The notes under the pieces: generated by a model | Told to the model about the DNA's origin: nothing | The model's input: only the letters and a program-made list of their open reading frames with translations | Database searches by the model: none | Position numbers and translations under genes: made by a program | Assembly: GCA_036497945.1 (NCBI GenBank) | Contig: DASXIN010000166.1 | Coordinates: 3,784-67,783 of the forward strand | Direction of reading: 5' to 3' | Length of the DNA stretch: 64,000 nucleotides | Origin: RYN-230 sp036497945 | GTDB lineage: Bacteria; Actinomycetota; Actinomycetes; Streptosporangiales; Streptosporangiaceae | In this document: positions 50,725 through 59,837 of the stretch, piece by piece | Layout: each line of letters starts with the position of its first letter | Position numbering within the stretch: the first letter of the stretch is position 1

Positions 50725-52196
50725 TCGACCCTGGACAATGCCGCGGCCGGGCGGAGCCGTGCGGCCCGCCAGCCGCCGAAGGAGCCGGCGATGAGGCCGC
50801 CGGCGATGGCCAGCACCACGGCCAGGATCACCGCAGCCAGGGTGACCGGCGCGGTGAGGTGGACGGCCACGTTGTGCACCGTGTCCGCCGCCGCCTGACG
50901 GAAGCCGCCGGGGCCGCCCCCGGCGGGGAACCGGCCGCCGCCGGCCGTCTGCGCCCCGCCCGGGGTGGCCGAGCCGGTGCTCGCCCCGAGCGAGGCGGTC
51001 AGCGGCCCGGCGAGCTTCTGCACCAGCGCCGCGCCCGCGAAACCAAGGGCCACCCCGACCACCCCGCCGATGATGCCGATGGCGATGGACTCCCCCATCA
51101 CCTGGCCGATGATCCGGCGGCCCCGCCAGCCGAACGCCTTGAGCGTGCCGAACTCCCGCACCCGGCGGGTCACCGCGGCCATGGTCAGCAGGCTGGCCAG
51201 CAGGAACGCGGCCACCAGCACGGCGATGGCCAGCCACTTGCCGAGGTTGTTGGCCAGGCTGGCCGCGCTGGACAGCGACCCGGTCACCTCGTTGGCCAGG
51301 CTGGCCGAGGTGGTCACCGTCGCCTTGGGCAGCAGGCCGGAGATCTCCTTGGCCACCGTGGCGATGTTGGCCGCGCTGTTGGCCGACACATAGACCGTGT
51401 TGACCTTGCCGGTCAGGCTGGCCAGCTGCTGCGCGCGGGCCAGCGGGATGAACACGTTGGACGCGCTGGACCCGGCCGACACGATGCCGACCACCTTGAA
51501 CCTGGTCTTGGACACCGTGACAGTGGACCCGACCTTCAGTTTCTTCTGGCTCGCGTAGTTGGCGTTGACCACGGCCACGTTGGACGTGGCGTCGCTGGCC
51601 GCGAACGTGCGGCCCGAGGTGAGCTTGGCCGAGCTGAGCGGGCCCAGCGCCCCGTGGTTCAGGTCCACCCCGCTGACCGAGAAAGTACTGGGCGTGAAGC
51701 TGCCATGGAAGTGGCTCGAGCCGCTCCCGCTGGACCCGCCACCGAAGCCCGTGCTGGGGCCGCTGCTGGAGTTGATGGCCGGGATCTTCCCGGTGATGAC
51801 CACGTCGGTGAGGCTCAGCGCGCCGGCCGCCGCGGACACGTCGTGCAGCTTGCCGATGCTGGCCACCGACGAGGTGGTCAGCGTGCCCAGCCCGGCGCTG
51901 GTCAGGTTGTCAATGTTGATCTTCGTACCGGCCGCGGGGCGCGACTTGCTGCCGACCTGGCCGTGGAACCCGAACGGGCCGGGGGTGAACGAGCCTGCCT
52001 TAGGGGTCTGCGTGACGGTCACGTCGGTGCCCACCCCGTACAGCGAGTGCAGCACCTGGGCCTGCGCGTCCTTGACCCCGGAAGACGCCGCCGTAACGGT
52101 GATGACCAGACCAATTCCCAGCGCTAGGCCAAGGGCTATGAAAATTGCCTGGCGCATCCGCCGGCGCAATTCACGCCGCAGATAGGTGAAGAACAT
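50721..52196 (-). CDS. ABC exporter permease, MacB/FtsX type
   Basis: 491 residues. One N-terminal membrane helix (IFIALGLALGIGLVITVTAA) is followed by a large extracytoplasmic MacB-type domain (about 40-320, Ser/Gly-rich insert GPSTGFGGGSSGSGSSHFHG), then three helices near 325, 375 and 460. The FtsX-core loop reads VTRRVREFGTLKAFGWRGRR. It works with the ATPase at 49961. The substrate is unknown. Confidence 0.88.
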   Translation of the reverse strand: MFFTYLRRELRRRMRQAIFIALGLALGIGLVITVTAASSGVKDAQAQVLHSLYGVGTDVTVTQTPKAGSFTPGPFGFHGQVGSKSRPAAGTKINIDNLTSAGLGTLTTSSVASIGKLHDVSAAAGALSLTDVVITGKIPAINSSSGPSTGFGGGSSGSGSSHFHGSFTPSTFSVSGVDLNHGALGPLSSAKLTSGRTFAASDATSNVAVVNANYASQKKLKVGSTVTVSKTRFKVVGIVSAGSSASNVFIPLARAQQLASLTGKVNTVYVSANSAANIATVAKEISGLLPKATVTTSASLANEVTGSLSSAASLANNLGKWLAIAVLVAAFLLASLLTMAAVTRRVREFGTLKAFGWRGRRIIGQVMGESIAIGIIGGVVGVALGFAGAALVQKLAGPLTASLGASTGSATPGGAQTAGGGRFPAGGGPGGFRQAAADTVHNVAVHLTAPVTLAAVILAVVLAIAGGLIAGSFGGWRAARLRPAAALSRVE

Positions 52197-52386
52197 GAAG
52201 ACTCCTCCGGGAATGCCCGCATCAGCCCGGCGGGCGGATCCTGCTGCTGGAATGGCGGCGCGGCGCTGGCACGCCAGGCAACGGCGCGCCCGGCGCGGTG
52301 ATGCGCCAGCTAGATACTGGCGGCCATTCCTGAAAGATCGCTCCAGGGCCGCTACGGGAAAGCCGTGATCCCGGATTCGGGAATGA

Positions 52387-54057
52387 TTACCGGCTGGCGT
52401 CGCGGACGTAGAGCCGGAGCCACAGCCCCTGGATGTCCCAGCGGCGGACCAGCCGGAAGTCCAGCCCGTCCAGCAGCAGCACCGGGCGCGGCGAGGCCCA
52501 CTGCACCACCCACATCCGGCGCACCGTGGCCGCTCGGTCCCGGATCACCTGGGCCGGCGCGTAGCTGCCGGCCAGCGTGCCGGACTGCTGCGGGGACAGC
52601 TCGGAGCTGATGTCGCGCAGCCGGGCCAGGCCGTACGGGTAGGCCACCTCCAGGGTGCGTTCCCCGGTGCCCTTGTCCGGCCCGCGCCGCGAGCTGACGT
52701 TCACCAGCGCGTCGCCCGGCTCGCGGTTGCGGGCCACGATCCGGTCCACCCGGCGGATGTTGATGCCATGCCCGACCGCGCTGCGCTGGAAGCTCTGGGT
52801 GGGCAGCCCGATCACCAGCAGCGCGATCAGGGCGGCCGGCCCGGCGTACCGGCCGAGCGCGACCAGCGCAGGTCCGATGAGCAGCGCGGCCGCCGGGATG
52901 CAGAACACGATGTACCGGAACGTGTACACCGGATGCGCCAGGGATGCGGTGAGCAGGATGACCGGCGGCAGAATCAGCCAGGGCAGGCACAGCGCGACCA
53001 GCCGGCCCGGCCAGCAGCCGCCCAGCGGCCGGCCGCGGGCCAGCCGGCCGGCCACCGCGACCGCCACCACGACCACGATGGCCAGCACCAGCGAGGTCCG
53101 GCCGAGCAGCCGCTGCACGGTAAGCACGTCCTCGAGGCCAGGCGGCTGGATCCAGGTGATCTGGTGCAGCTGGCTGTAGCCGACCACCGCCACCGGGCTC
53201 ACCGCGATGACCGCCGCGCCCACCGCGATCAGCCAGCCTGGCCACAGGCCCTGCCCCAGCCGCGGCGGCTGGCCGCCGCTCGGCGCGAAGCGGCGATCGG
53301 GGGGTTCCGGGGGGTCGTCCCCCCACGTCCGCGGCGGCTGGCCGCCGCTCGGCGCGGAGCGGCGATCGGGGGGTTCCGGGGGGTCGTCCCCCCGGGCTAG
53401 CAGGGTGACGGCGTGCGCCAGCACCAGCAGCAAGGCGAACAGGTTGCCGAAGCCGAGCAGGGCCAGGGTGACCCCGTACCCGGCCAGCCAGCCACGCCGG
53501 CTGCCGGGCCGGCCGGCGTCCATCGCCCGCACCAGGCAGTAGCTGACCGTGGCGGCCAGCGCGACCAGCAGCGCACCTTCCCGGGCATCCTGGGCGTACG
53601 AGCTGACCGAGGGCAGGATGGCGAACGTCAGCCCGGCGGCCAGCCCGGCCCAGCCGGACACCAGCCTGCGGCCCAGCAGCGTGATCACGTAAGCCGCGGC
53701 CGCCATGGCCAGCACCGACGGCAGCCGGACGATCAGCTCACTGCTGCCGCCGAACAGCCGGACGACCACCCAGATGAGCACGTAGTAGGCGCCGTGTACC
53801 ACGTCCACGTTGCCGAGCATCCGGACCAGTTGCGGGAAGCTGCGGTGCACCGCGGCCAGGGTGGCCGTCTCGTCCTTGGAGAACGACGGCCCGGAGATCC
53901 GGTACAGGCCAGCCAGCAGGGTGACCGCCGCGGGCAGTAATGGCAGCCAGACCCCGCTCAGCCCGGCATGCCCCGGGGGTTGCGCCGGTGCGGGATGGCC
54001 GCTACTGCCTGTCCCGCCGCGCCCGTCAATGACGGCCGGGCCCCCAGAACCGTGCAA
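52387..54057 (-). CDS. GT-C type membrane glycosyltransferase-like protein with repeat inserts
   Basis: 556 residues from a TTG start. About ten membrane helices and an extracytoplasmic C-terminal domain. The first loop contains SFSKDETATL, the acidic DE pair typical of GT-C enzymes that use polyprenyl-phosphate sugars (PMT/ArnT/GT39-like). Residues about 222-266, (GDDPPEPPDRRSAPSGGQPP and GDDPPEPPDRRFAPSGGQPP), are two copies of the two-hairpin repeat translated in frame within a loop between helices. Separate from the hopanoid operon by a hairpin, although on the same strand. Confidence 0.8.
   Translation of the reverse strand: MHGSGGPAVIDGRGGTGSSGHPAPAQPPGHAGLSGVWLPLLPAAVTLLAGLYRISGPSFSKDETATLAAVHRSFPQLVRMLGNVDVVHGAYYVLIWVVVRLFGGSSELIVRLPSVLAMAAAAYVITLLGRRLVSGWAGLAAGLTFAILPSVSSYAQDAREGALLVALAATVSYCLVRAMDAGRPGSRRGWLAGYGVTLALLGFGNLFALLLVLAHAVTLLARGDDPPEPPDRRSAPSGGQPPRTWGDDPPEPPDRRFAPSGGQPPRLGQGLWPGWLIAVGAAVIAVSPVAVVGYSQLHQITWIQPPGLEDVLTVQRLLGRTSLVLAIVVVVAVAVAGRLARGRPLGGCWPGRLVALCLPWLILPPVILLTASLAHPVYTFRYIVFCIPAAALLIGPALVALGRYAGPAALIALLVIGLPTQSFQRSAVGHGINIRRVDRIVARNREPGDALVNVSSRRGPDKGTGERTLEVAYPYGLARLRDISSELSPQQSGTLAGSYAPAQVIRDRAATVRRMWVVQWASPRPVLLLDGLDFRLVRRWDIQGLWLRLYVRDASR
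53262..53324 (+). repeat. Two-hairpin repeat, complete copy 1 in the GT-C gene
   Basis: GCGGCGGC-TG-GCCGCCGC hairpin, CTCGGCGCGAAGCGGCGATC core, then GGGGGG-TCGT-CCCCCC hairpin. One base in the core (GCGAAG for GCGGAG) differs from the next copy. Translated in frame on the minus strand. Confidence 0.85.
53331..53393 (+). repeat. Two-hairpin repeat, complete copy 2 in the GT-C gene
   Basis: Starts exactly 69 bases (23 codons) after copy 1, so the tandem duplication keeps the reading frame. It ends in CCCCCCGGGCTAGC like the copies at 39 kb. Confidence 0.85.
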
Positions 54058-54073
54058 CGTACCGTCCCACCCT

Positions 54074-54113
54074 AGTGCTGTCGTACCCGGGCAACGCGGT
54101 GTGCGACAGCACT
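54074..54113. terminator. 13-bp-stem hairpin between hpnH and the GT-C gene
   Basis: AGTGCTGTCGTAC pairs with GTGCGACAGCACT (one G-T pair) around a 14-base loop. It lies 17 bases upstream of the GT-C start and about 135 bases beyond the hpnH stop, and may end the hopanoid transcript or regulate the next gene. Confidence 0.45.
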
Positions 54114-54247
54114 CCGAGGGCCGGAATTCTGGCGATTTCCTGCACCCTATGTCACCCCGGTGGGCGATTTGCCGCCATCCTCCACTCTTTGACGCTTACC
54201 GGGAGCAATTTGGCTGTACTGAGGAAAAAATGGCCAGCTGGCGTGAC

Positions 54248-55252
54248 TCAGGTGTTCCGCATCGCCCGCAGCGACTCGCGCAGCGAGTTGGTCGTGGCCA
54301 GCACGGCCGACGGCTCGTAACCGCAATGCGCCATGCAGTTGGCGCAGCGTGGGTCCTTGCCCCGGCCGTAGGAGTCCCAGTCCGTGGTCTCGATCAGCTC
54401 CTTATACGTCTTCACGTAGCCGTCGGCCATCAGGTAACAGGGCTTCTGCCAGCCGAGCAGCGAGTAGGACGGGATGCCCCACGCGGTGCAGCCGAAGTCG
54501 GTCTTGCCCTCCAGGAAGTCCAGGAACAGCGGGGTGTGGTTGAGCCGCCACCGCTTCCGGTTGCCATGGTCGAACGCCTTGCGGAACAGTTCCCGGGTCT
54601 CCGTGACCCCCAGGAAGTGCTCCTGGTCCGGCGCCTTCTCGTAGGCGTAGGCCGGGGAGATCTGCATCTCGTCGATGCCGAGATCGTCGTTCAGGTAGCT
54701 CAGCACGTCGATCACGGTCTGCGGGGTGTCGGTGTTGAAGAACGTGGTGTTCGTGTTGACCTTGAACCCGCGCTCCTTGGCCATCTTGATGGCCGCGACG
54801 GCGTCGTCGAACACGCCTTCCTTGCAGACGGATTCGTCATGCCGCTCGCGCAGCCCGTCGATATGCACCACCCAGGCGAAGTACGGCGACGGCTTGAACT
54901 TGTCGATCTTCTTCGGCATGAGCAGCGCGTTGGTGCACAGGAAGACAAACTTCTTCCGCTTGATCAGCTCGGCCACCAGCACGTCGATCTGCGGATGCAT
55001 GAGCGGCTCGCCACCCGCGATGGACACCATGGGAGCGCCGCACTCGTCGATCGCGGCCAGCGCCTGCTCCACCGGCATCCGCTGCTTGAGCAGCGTGTGC
55101 GGCTGCTGGATCTTCCCGCAGCCGGCGCACTTCAGGTTGCAGGCGAACAGCGGCTCCAGCTCCACCAGCAGCGGGAACTTCTTCTTCCCGGTCAGCTTCT
55201 GACGCATCAGGTAAGAGCCGATGCGCAGGCTCTGGCGCATGGACACGCTCAT
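54248..55252 (-). CDS. hpnH: Adenosyl-hopene transferase HpnH (radical SAM)
   Basis: 334 residues. The radical-SAM cluster motif is C38-x3-C42-x2-C45 (FACNLKCAGCGKIQQPH); SIAGGEPLMHP is the SAM-binding GGE motif; further cysteines near the end (DPRCANCMAHCGYEPS) form a SPASM-like segment. HpnH joins a 5'-deoxyadenosyl group to hopene, the first step of the C35 side chain. A strong AAGGAGG lies ahead of ATG 55252, which overlaps the hpnG-ispH stop. Last gene of the operon. Confidence 0.95.
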   Translation of the reverse strand: MSVSMRQSLRIGSYLMRQKLTGKKKFPLLVELEPLFACNLKCAGCGKIQQPHTLLKQRMPVEQALAAIDECGAPMVSIAGGEPLMHPQIDVLVAELIKRKKFVFLCTNALLMPKKIDKFKPSPYFAWVVHIDGLRERHDESVCKEGVFDDAVAAIKMAKERGFKVNTNTTFFNTDTPQTVIDVLSYLNDDLGIDEMQISPAYAYEKAPDQEHFLGVTETRELFRKAFDHGNRKRWRLNHTPLFLDFLEGKTDFGCTAWGIPSYSLLGWQKPCYLMADGYVKTYKELIETTDWDSYGRGKDPRCANCMAHCGYEPSAVLATTNSLRESLRAMRNT

Positions 55253-56805
55253 GACTGCCTAACCTCCTTGGGCAGGCTGAATCGGATGTTCTCAGTAGTG
55301 ATCACACGCTCGCTGACCTCGACGGAGCCGAGGCCGCCGAGCGCGGTGATGATGTCCTCGACCACCGCCGGGGGCGCGGACGCACCCGCGGTCAGGCCGA
55401 TGGTGGACACCCCGGCCAGCCAGCCCAGCTCGATGTCGGACGGGCCGTCGATCAGATGGGCGGGGGTACCCGCCCGCTGCGCGGTTTCCACCAGCCGCAC
55501 AGAGTTGGAGGAGTTGGCCGACCCGGCCACCAGCACCAGATCGGACTCGGCCGCCACCGCCCGGGCGGCACGCTGCCGGTTGGTGGTGGCGTAGCAGATG
55601 TCGTCGCTGCCCGGCGCGCGGGACGCCGGGAACCGCTCGCGCAGCGCGTCGGCGATGTCCGCCGCCTCGTCCATGGCCAGCGTGGTCTGCATCAGGTAGG
55701 CGACTTTGCTGGGGTCGGCCGGGCTCAGCCGGCCGACGTCCTCGGCCGTCTCCACCAGGGCCACCGAGTCCGGCGCCTCGCCCAGCGTGCCCTCGACCTC
55801 CTCGTGCCCGGCGTGCCCGATCAGCGCGACCAGGTAGCCGTCGGCCGCAAACCGGCGCGCCTCGGCGTGCACCTTGGCCACCAGCGGGCAGGTCGCGTCC
55901 ACCGCGGTCAGCCCGCGGTCGTCGGCCTCGGTGCGGACCGCGGGCGACACGCCGTGCGCGGAGAACACCACCCGGGCCCCGTCCGGCACCTCGCTCAGCT
56001 CGTCCACGAAGATCGCGCCGCGGGCTTCCAGCTCGGACACCACGTGCGAGTTGTGCACGATCTGCTTGCGCACGTAAACCGGGGGGCCGTGCTGCTCGAG
56101 GATCTTCTCCACGATCTCGATGGCCCGCTCGACCCCCGCGCAGAACGACCGCGGTCCGGCCAGTAGCACCTGACGCTGCCCAGTCGCTGCGGCCCACCGG
56201 CCCAGGGCCGGCCCGGCCGCCCGCAGTGAGCGGAGCGCGGCCAGCCCGCCGCCCAGCGCGGCCGGCCGCAGCAGCGGCCGGCCGGGCGTGTCCGAGATGG
56301 CCCGGACCACGGCCACCGGCCGCCCCCGGGCCGCCTTGATCAGCTCGGACGATTCCATGTCCACGGCGATCGCGCCGTCGGCCGCCAGCCGGTCCCGCTG
56401 GCCCGGCCGGAACAGGTGATCGACCGTGACCACCCGGCCGGTGCGCACCCGCAGCCCGGCCCGGCGCAGCTCGCCGGCCAGCAGTTCCGCCGTCGGGATC
56501 GGGGTGACCGTCTGCCCGTCGCTGACCTCGCTGGCCACCACCAGGTCGCCGGGGACGAGGTCATCGGCCAGCCCGCCGGCGGTGCCCGCGACGGCCAGCG
56601 CACCGAACGACAGCGGGCCCAGCGTGGCGGCCCGGGCCGCGGCCCGGCGCGGGCCGTACCCGGTGGCCACCACCGCAGCGGCGGTGCCGTCCAGTCCGCG
56701 CCGCATCGCCCGGGCTTCCAGCCGCAGTGGCGCGCAGACCAGCAGGCCGGCCTGCTCCACCACGGGCGGCCGGGTCCGCGGGCTGGCCAGCATCGGCCGG
56801 GTCAT
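55249..56805 (-). CDS. hpnG-ispH: Fusion of hopanoid phosphorylase HpnG and IspH reductase
   Basis: 518 residues from ATG 56805 (ATGA overlap with shc). Residues 15-205 are an HpnG/MTAN-like nucleoside phosphorylase (AVAGTAGGLADDLVPGDLVV, VDMESSELIKAA, VRAISDTPG), expected to remove adenine from adenosylhopane. From about 212 to the end is IspH: C222 in PRSFCAGVERAI, C306 in DATCPLVAKVHAE and C404 in DDICYATTNRQ are the three iron-sulphur ligands. IspH makes IPP and DMAPP in the MEP pathway. No stop, start or frameshift lies between the halves, and both active sites look complete. Confidence 0.9.
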   Translation of the reverse strand: MTRPMLASPRTRPPVVEQAGLLVCAPLRLEARAMRRGLDGTAAAVVATGYGPRRAAARAATLGPLSFGALAVAGTAGGLADDLVPGDLVVASEVSDGQTVTPIPTAELLAGELRRAGLRVRTGRVVTVDHLFRPGQRDRLAADGAIAVDMESSELIKAARGRPVAVVRAISDTPGRPLLRPAALGGGLAALRSLRAAGPALGRWAAATGQRQVLLAGPRSFCAGVERAIEIVEKILEQHGPPVYVRKQIVHNSHVVSELEARGAIFVDELSEVPDGARVVFSAHGVSPAVRTEADDRGLTAVDATCPLVAKVHAEARRFAADGYLVALIGHAGHEEVEGTLGEAPDSVALVETAEDVGRLSPADPSKVAYLMQTTLAMDEAADIADALRERFPASRAPGSDDICYATTNRQRAARAVAAESDLVLVAGSANSSNSVRLVETAQRAGTPAHLIDGPSDIELGWLAGVSTIGLTAGASAPPAVVEDIITALGGLGSVEVSERVITTENIRFSLPKEVRQS

Positions 56806-58748
56806 GGCCGGCCTGCCAGGTAACGGCCGAGCGCGCTGACCGGGAACACCAGCCGGTACAGGTGGTAGTTGATGTAGAAGTCGCCGGGGAAGCCGGTCCC
56901 GGTGTATTGCGGCTCGTCCCAGGTGCCGTCCGGCCGCTGATGCTCGGTGAGCCAGCGGATGCCCGCTTCCGCGGCCGGGCCCGGCGGTCCCGCGGCCAGC
57001 AGGGCGAGCAGCGCCCACGCGGTCTGCGACGCGGTGGAGGTGCCCTGCCCGGCCAGCCCGGGGTCGTCGTAGGAGCGCAGGTCCTCGCCCCAGCCGCCGT
57101 CCGGGTTCTGGTGCTCCTCGAGCCAGCGCACCGCCCGCTGGATGGCCGGCTTGGACGCGGGCACGCCCGCCGCGATGAGCGCGGGCACTACCGCGCCGGT
57201 GCCGTACACGTAGTTCGCGCCCCACCGGCCGAACCAGGATCCGTCCGGCTCCTGCGCCCGGAGCAGCCAGACCACCCCGCGCCGGACCGCCCGGCTGCCC
57301 GCCTGGCCCTCGGCGGCCAGCGCCTCGACCACGTGCGCGGTGACGTCGGCCGACGGCGGGTCGATGACCGCGCCGAAGTCACAGAAGGGCAGCTTGGTGA
57401 CCAGCGTGGAGGTGTTGTCCGCGTCGAACGCGCCCCAGCCGCCGTCGGCGGACTGCATGCCGGTGATCCAGCGCAGCCCGCGGCCGATGGCCGGGTGCCG
57501 GCCACCCGGGCCGGCCAGGCCAGGCGCGGTGCGGCGCAGCGCCAGCACGGCTTCCGCGGTGTCGTCGATGTCCGGGTACCCGTCGTTGTCGAACTCGAAC
57601 GCCCAGCCCCCGGGGGCCAGGTCCGGCCGGCGAACCTGCCAGTCCCCCGGGCCGGGGATCTCCTCGCTCAGCAGCCAGTCGGCCGACTTGCGCAGCGCCG
57701 GGTGGTCCGGCGGCAGGCCCGCGTCGGCCAGCGCGATGACGGCCAGCACCGTGTCCCACACCGGCGACTGGCAGGCTTCCAGCCGCCGGATCTTGCCGTC
57801 CGGGGTGTCCTCCCAGATGGTGAACCGGTCCAGGCCGGCCAGCCCGCGCTGCAGCACCGGATGGTTGAGCTCGTAGCCCAGCAGGTTCAGCGCGATCAGC
57901 GAGTACACCCACGGCGGCTGGATCCCGCCCCAGCAGCCGTCCCGCTCCTGCCGGGCGATGATCCACTCCGCGCAGCGGCGCAGCGCGGCGCGGCGCACCG
58001 CCCGCACCGGCCGGGCCCGCCGGCCGCGCTTCTCATAGACCTGCAGCGCGCGGTCCAGCTGGCCAAACGCCAGTGCCCAGCCGGTCCGGTCCGCGGCCTG
58101 AGCCGACTTGCGGGCCGGCTGGCCCGGGGGCTGTGCCAGCCGGATCTCGTCTAGGCCGAAGGGGAGGGACCGGACCGGCCGGAACGAGCCCACTACGGTC
58201 AGCGGAACGATCGTCTGCCGAGCCAAGCAGGCCCAGTCGTACACATTAAGGGGGAACCAGGCCGGCAGGTACACCATTTCGGGTGGCATGACCGGAAGGT
58301 CATCCCAGGACCACTGGCCGAACAGGGCCAGCCAGATCCGGGTGAACACCCGGGCGGCCGGGATACCGCCCGCGGCGCGGATCCAGCTGGCCGCCCGGGC
58401 CATGTGCGCAGCCTCCGGCGGGTGCCCGGCCAGCCGCAGCGCCACGTACGCCTCGACTGTGGTGGACAGGTCGCCGGGGCCGCCGTAGAAGTTGGCCCAG
58501 GTCCCGTCGTCGCGCTGCTGGGACGCGATCCACCGCGCCGCCGCGGCGGTCTCCTCCTCGGTGCGTACGCCGAGGAACTGGCGGAGCAGCAGGTCCTCGG
58601 CGTCCATCGTGACGTTGGTCTCCAGCTCGCCCTGCCACCAGCCCTCGTCGTGCTGGCGGCTGAGCAGGTGATCGCGGGCGCTAGCCAGCGCGGACTCTGC
58701 GCCGGAGAGCGCAGAAGACCTACCGGATCGCGCGTGCGTCACTGTCAT
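56802..58748 (-). CDS. shc: Squalene-hopene cyclase
   Basis: 648 residues, the usual length. The acid catalyst motif D393-I-D395-D396 (PDIDDTAEAV) is present, with multiple QW repeats (such as QSADGGWGAF, QNPDGGWGEDL, QRPDGTWDE, QERDGCWGG). It folds as two alpha/alpha barrels on the membrane and cyclises squalene to hopene or diplopterol. GAGGAGAG precedes ATG 58748. Ninety bases separate it from the polyprenyl synthase, the largest gap in the operon. Confidence 0.97.
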   Translation of the reverse strand: MTVTHARSGRSSALSGAESALASARDHLLSRQHDEGWWQGELETNVTMDAEDLLLRQFLGVRTEEETAAAARWIASQQRDDGTWANFYGGPGDLSTTVEAYVALRLAGHPPEAAHMARAASWIRAAGGIPAARVFTRIWLALFGQWSWDDLPVMPPEMVYLPAWFPLNVYDWACLARQTIVPLTVVGSFRPVRSLPFGLDEIRLAQPPGQPARKSAQAADRTGWALAFGQLDRALQVYEKRGRRARPVRAVRRAALRRCAEWIIARQERDGCWGGIQPPWVYSLIALNLLGYELNHPVLQRGLAGLDRFTIWEDTPDGKIRRLEACQSPVWDTVLAVIALADAGLPPDHPALRKSADWLLSEEIPGPGDWQVRRPDLAPGGWAFEFDNDGYPDIDDTAEAVLALRRTAPGLAGPGGRHPAIGRGLRWITGMQSADGGWGAFDADNTSTLVTKLPFCDFGAVIDPPSADVTAHVVEALAAEGQAGSRAVRRGVVWLLRAQEPDGSWFGRWGANYVYGTGAVVPALIAAGVPASKPAIQRAVRWLEEHQNPDGGWGEDLRSYDDPGLAGQGTSTASQTAWALLALLAAGPPGPAAEAGIRWLTEHQRPDGTWDEPQYTGTGFPGDFYINYHLYRLVFPVSALGRYLAGRP

Positions 58749-58838
58749 CGTCTCTCCTCACCATCACCACACAGCCCCCGCACCAACACCGGGACGGCCC
58801 GTCCTCCGCCGGGCCCGATCACCCCCTGGCCTGGCTCC

Positions 58839-59837
58839 TCACCATTGCCGCGCCGTGATGAACTCGGCGATCCCGGCGAACTCGGCCCGCACGTCGTCGG
58901 GCATGCCGGTCTCGTTCAGGCACTTCTCCGCCGCGGCCAGCTGATCCGCGGCCTCGTTCTCAGTCCAGCTCTTGCCGCCGGCCTCCTCGACCAGGCGCGC
59001 GGCGCGGGCCAGGTCGTCCTCGGTCAGCTCGCCCGGCTGGGCCAGCAGCCCGGCCAGTTCCTCGCCCGCCGCCGAGCCGCTGGTCAGCGCGGCCACCACG
59101 GGCAGCGACTTCTTCCGGGCCCGCAGGTCGGCGCGGACCGGCTTGCCGGTCACCTCCGGGGCGCCCCAGATGCCGAGCAGGTCGTCGGTCAGCTGGAAGG
59201 CCTGCCCGGCATGAGCGCCGAAGCCGGCCAGCCCCATGGCCAGTCCGGGCGCCGCACCCACATGGATGGCCCCGATGCTGCAGGCACAGGCCATCAGCGC
59301 CGCGGTCTTGTCGCCCGCCATCGTCTGGCACTCGGCCAGCGTGACGTCGTCGCGCTGCTCGAAGGCGAGGTCGGCGCCCTGCCCGGCGATCAGCCGGAGC
59401 ACCGCGGCGGACAGGCAGCGGGCCGCCCAGACGCCCTGCGCGGCGGAGTCCTCCAGCAGGATGTCCTGGGCCAGCGCGAGCAGCGCGTCACCGGCCAGGA
59501 TGGCCGCGCCCACGCCGTGCACCGTCCACGCGGTCGGCCGGTGCCGCCGCTCGGTGTCGCCGTCCATGATGTCGTCGTGCAGCAGCGAGAAGTTGTGCAC
59601 CAGCTCGACCGCGACCGCCGCGGGCACGCCGCGGTCCGGGGCGGCCCCGGCCGCGCGCGCGGACAGCAGGGCCAGCGCGGGCCGCAACGCCTTGCCCGTG
59701 CCGCCGCCGCCGTCCAGGCCCAGGTGATACGCGGCTACCGTGCGCACCTCGGGGCTGAGCCGGCCCACGGCCGCGGCCACCGCGGGCCCGACCAGGTCGC
59801 GGGCCGTCTCCACGCCGGCCGGCATGACGGCGGTCAC
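58839..59837 (-). CDS. Polyprenyl diphosphate synthase (FPP/GGPP type)
   Basis: 332 residues from GTG 59837, overlapping the hpnE stop (GTGA). First Asp-rich motif LLHDDIMDGD, second QLTDDLLGIW, and KALRPAL near the start are the trans-isoprenyl-synthase signatures; the residues before the first motif (ELVHNFSL) suggest a C15-C20 product. It supplies farnesyl diphosphate to HpnD/HpnC. Confidence 0.92.
   Translation of the reverse strand: MTAVMPAGVETARDLVGPAVAAAVGRLSPEVRTVAAYHLGLDGGGGTGKALRPALALLSARAAGAAPDRGVPAAVAVELVHNFSLLHDDIMDGDTERRHRPTAWTVHGVGAAILAGDALLALAQDILLEDSAAQGVWAARCLSAAVLRLIAGQGADLAFEQRDDVTLAECQTMAGDKTAALMACACSIGAIHVGAAPGLAMGLAGFGAHAGQAFQLTDDLLGIWGAPEVTGKPVRADLRARKKSLPVVAALTSGSAAGEELAGLLAQPGELTEDDLARAARLVEEAGGKSWTENEAADQLAAAEKCLNETGMPDDVRAEFAGIAEFITARQW

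Noticed and set aside
53200..53400. CRISPR-like or tandem repeat array
   Set aside because: Only two units, no unique spacers, and the same element is dispersed elsewhere; it is an interspersed repeat, not CRISPR.
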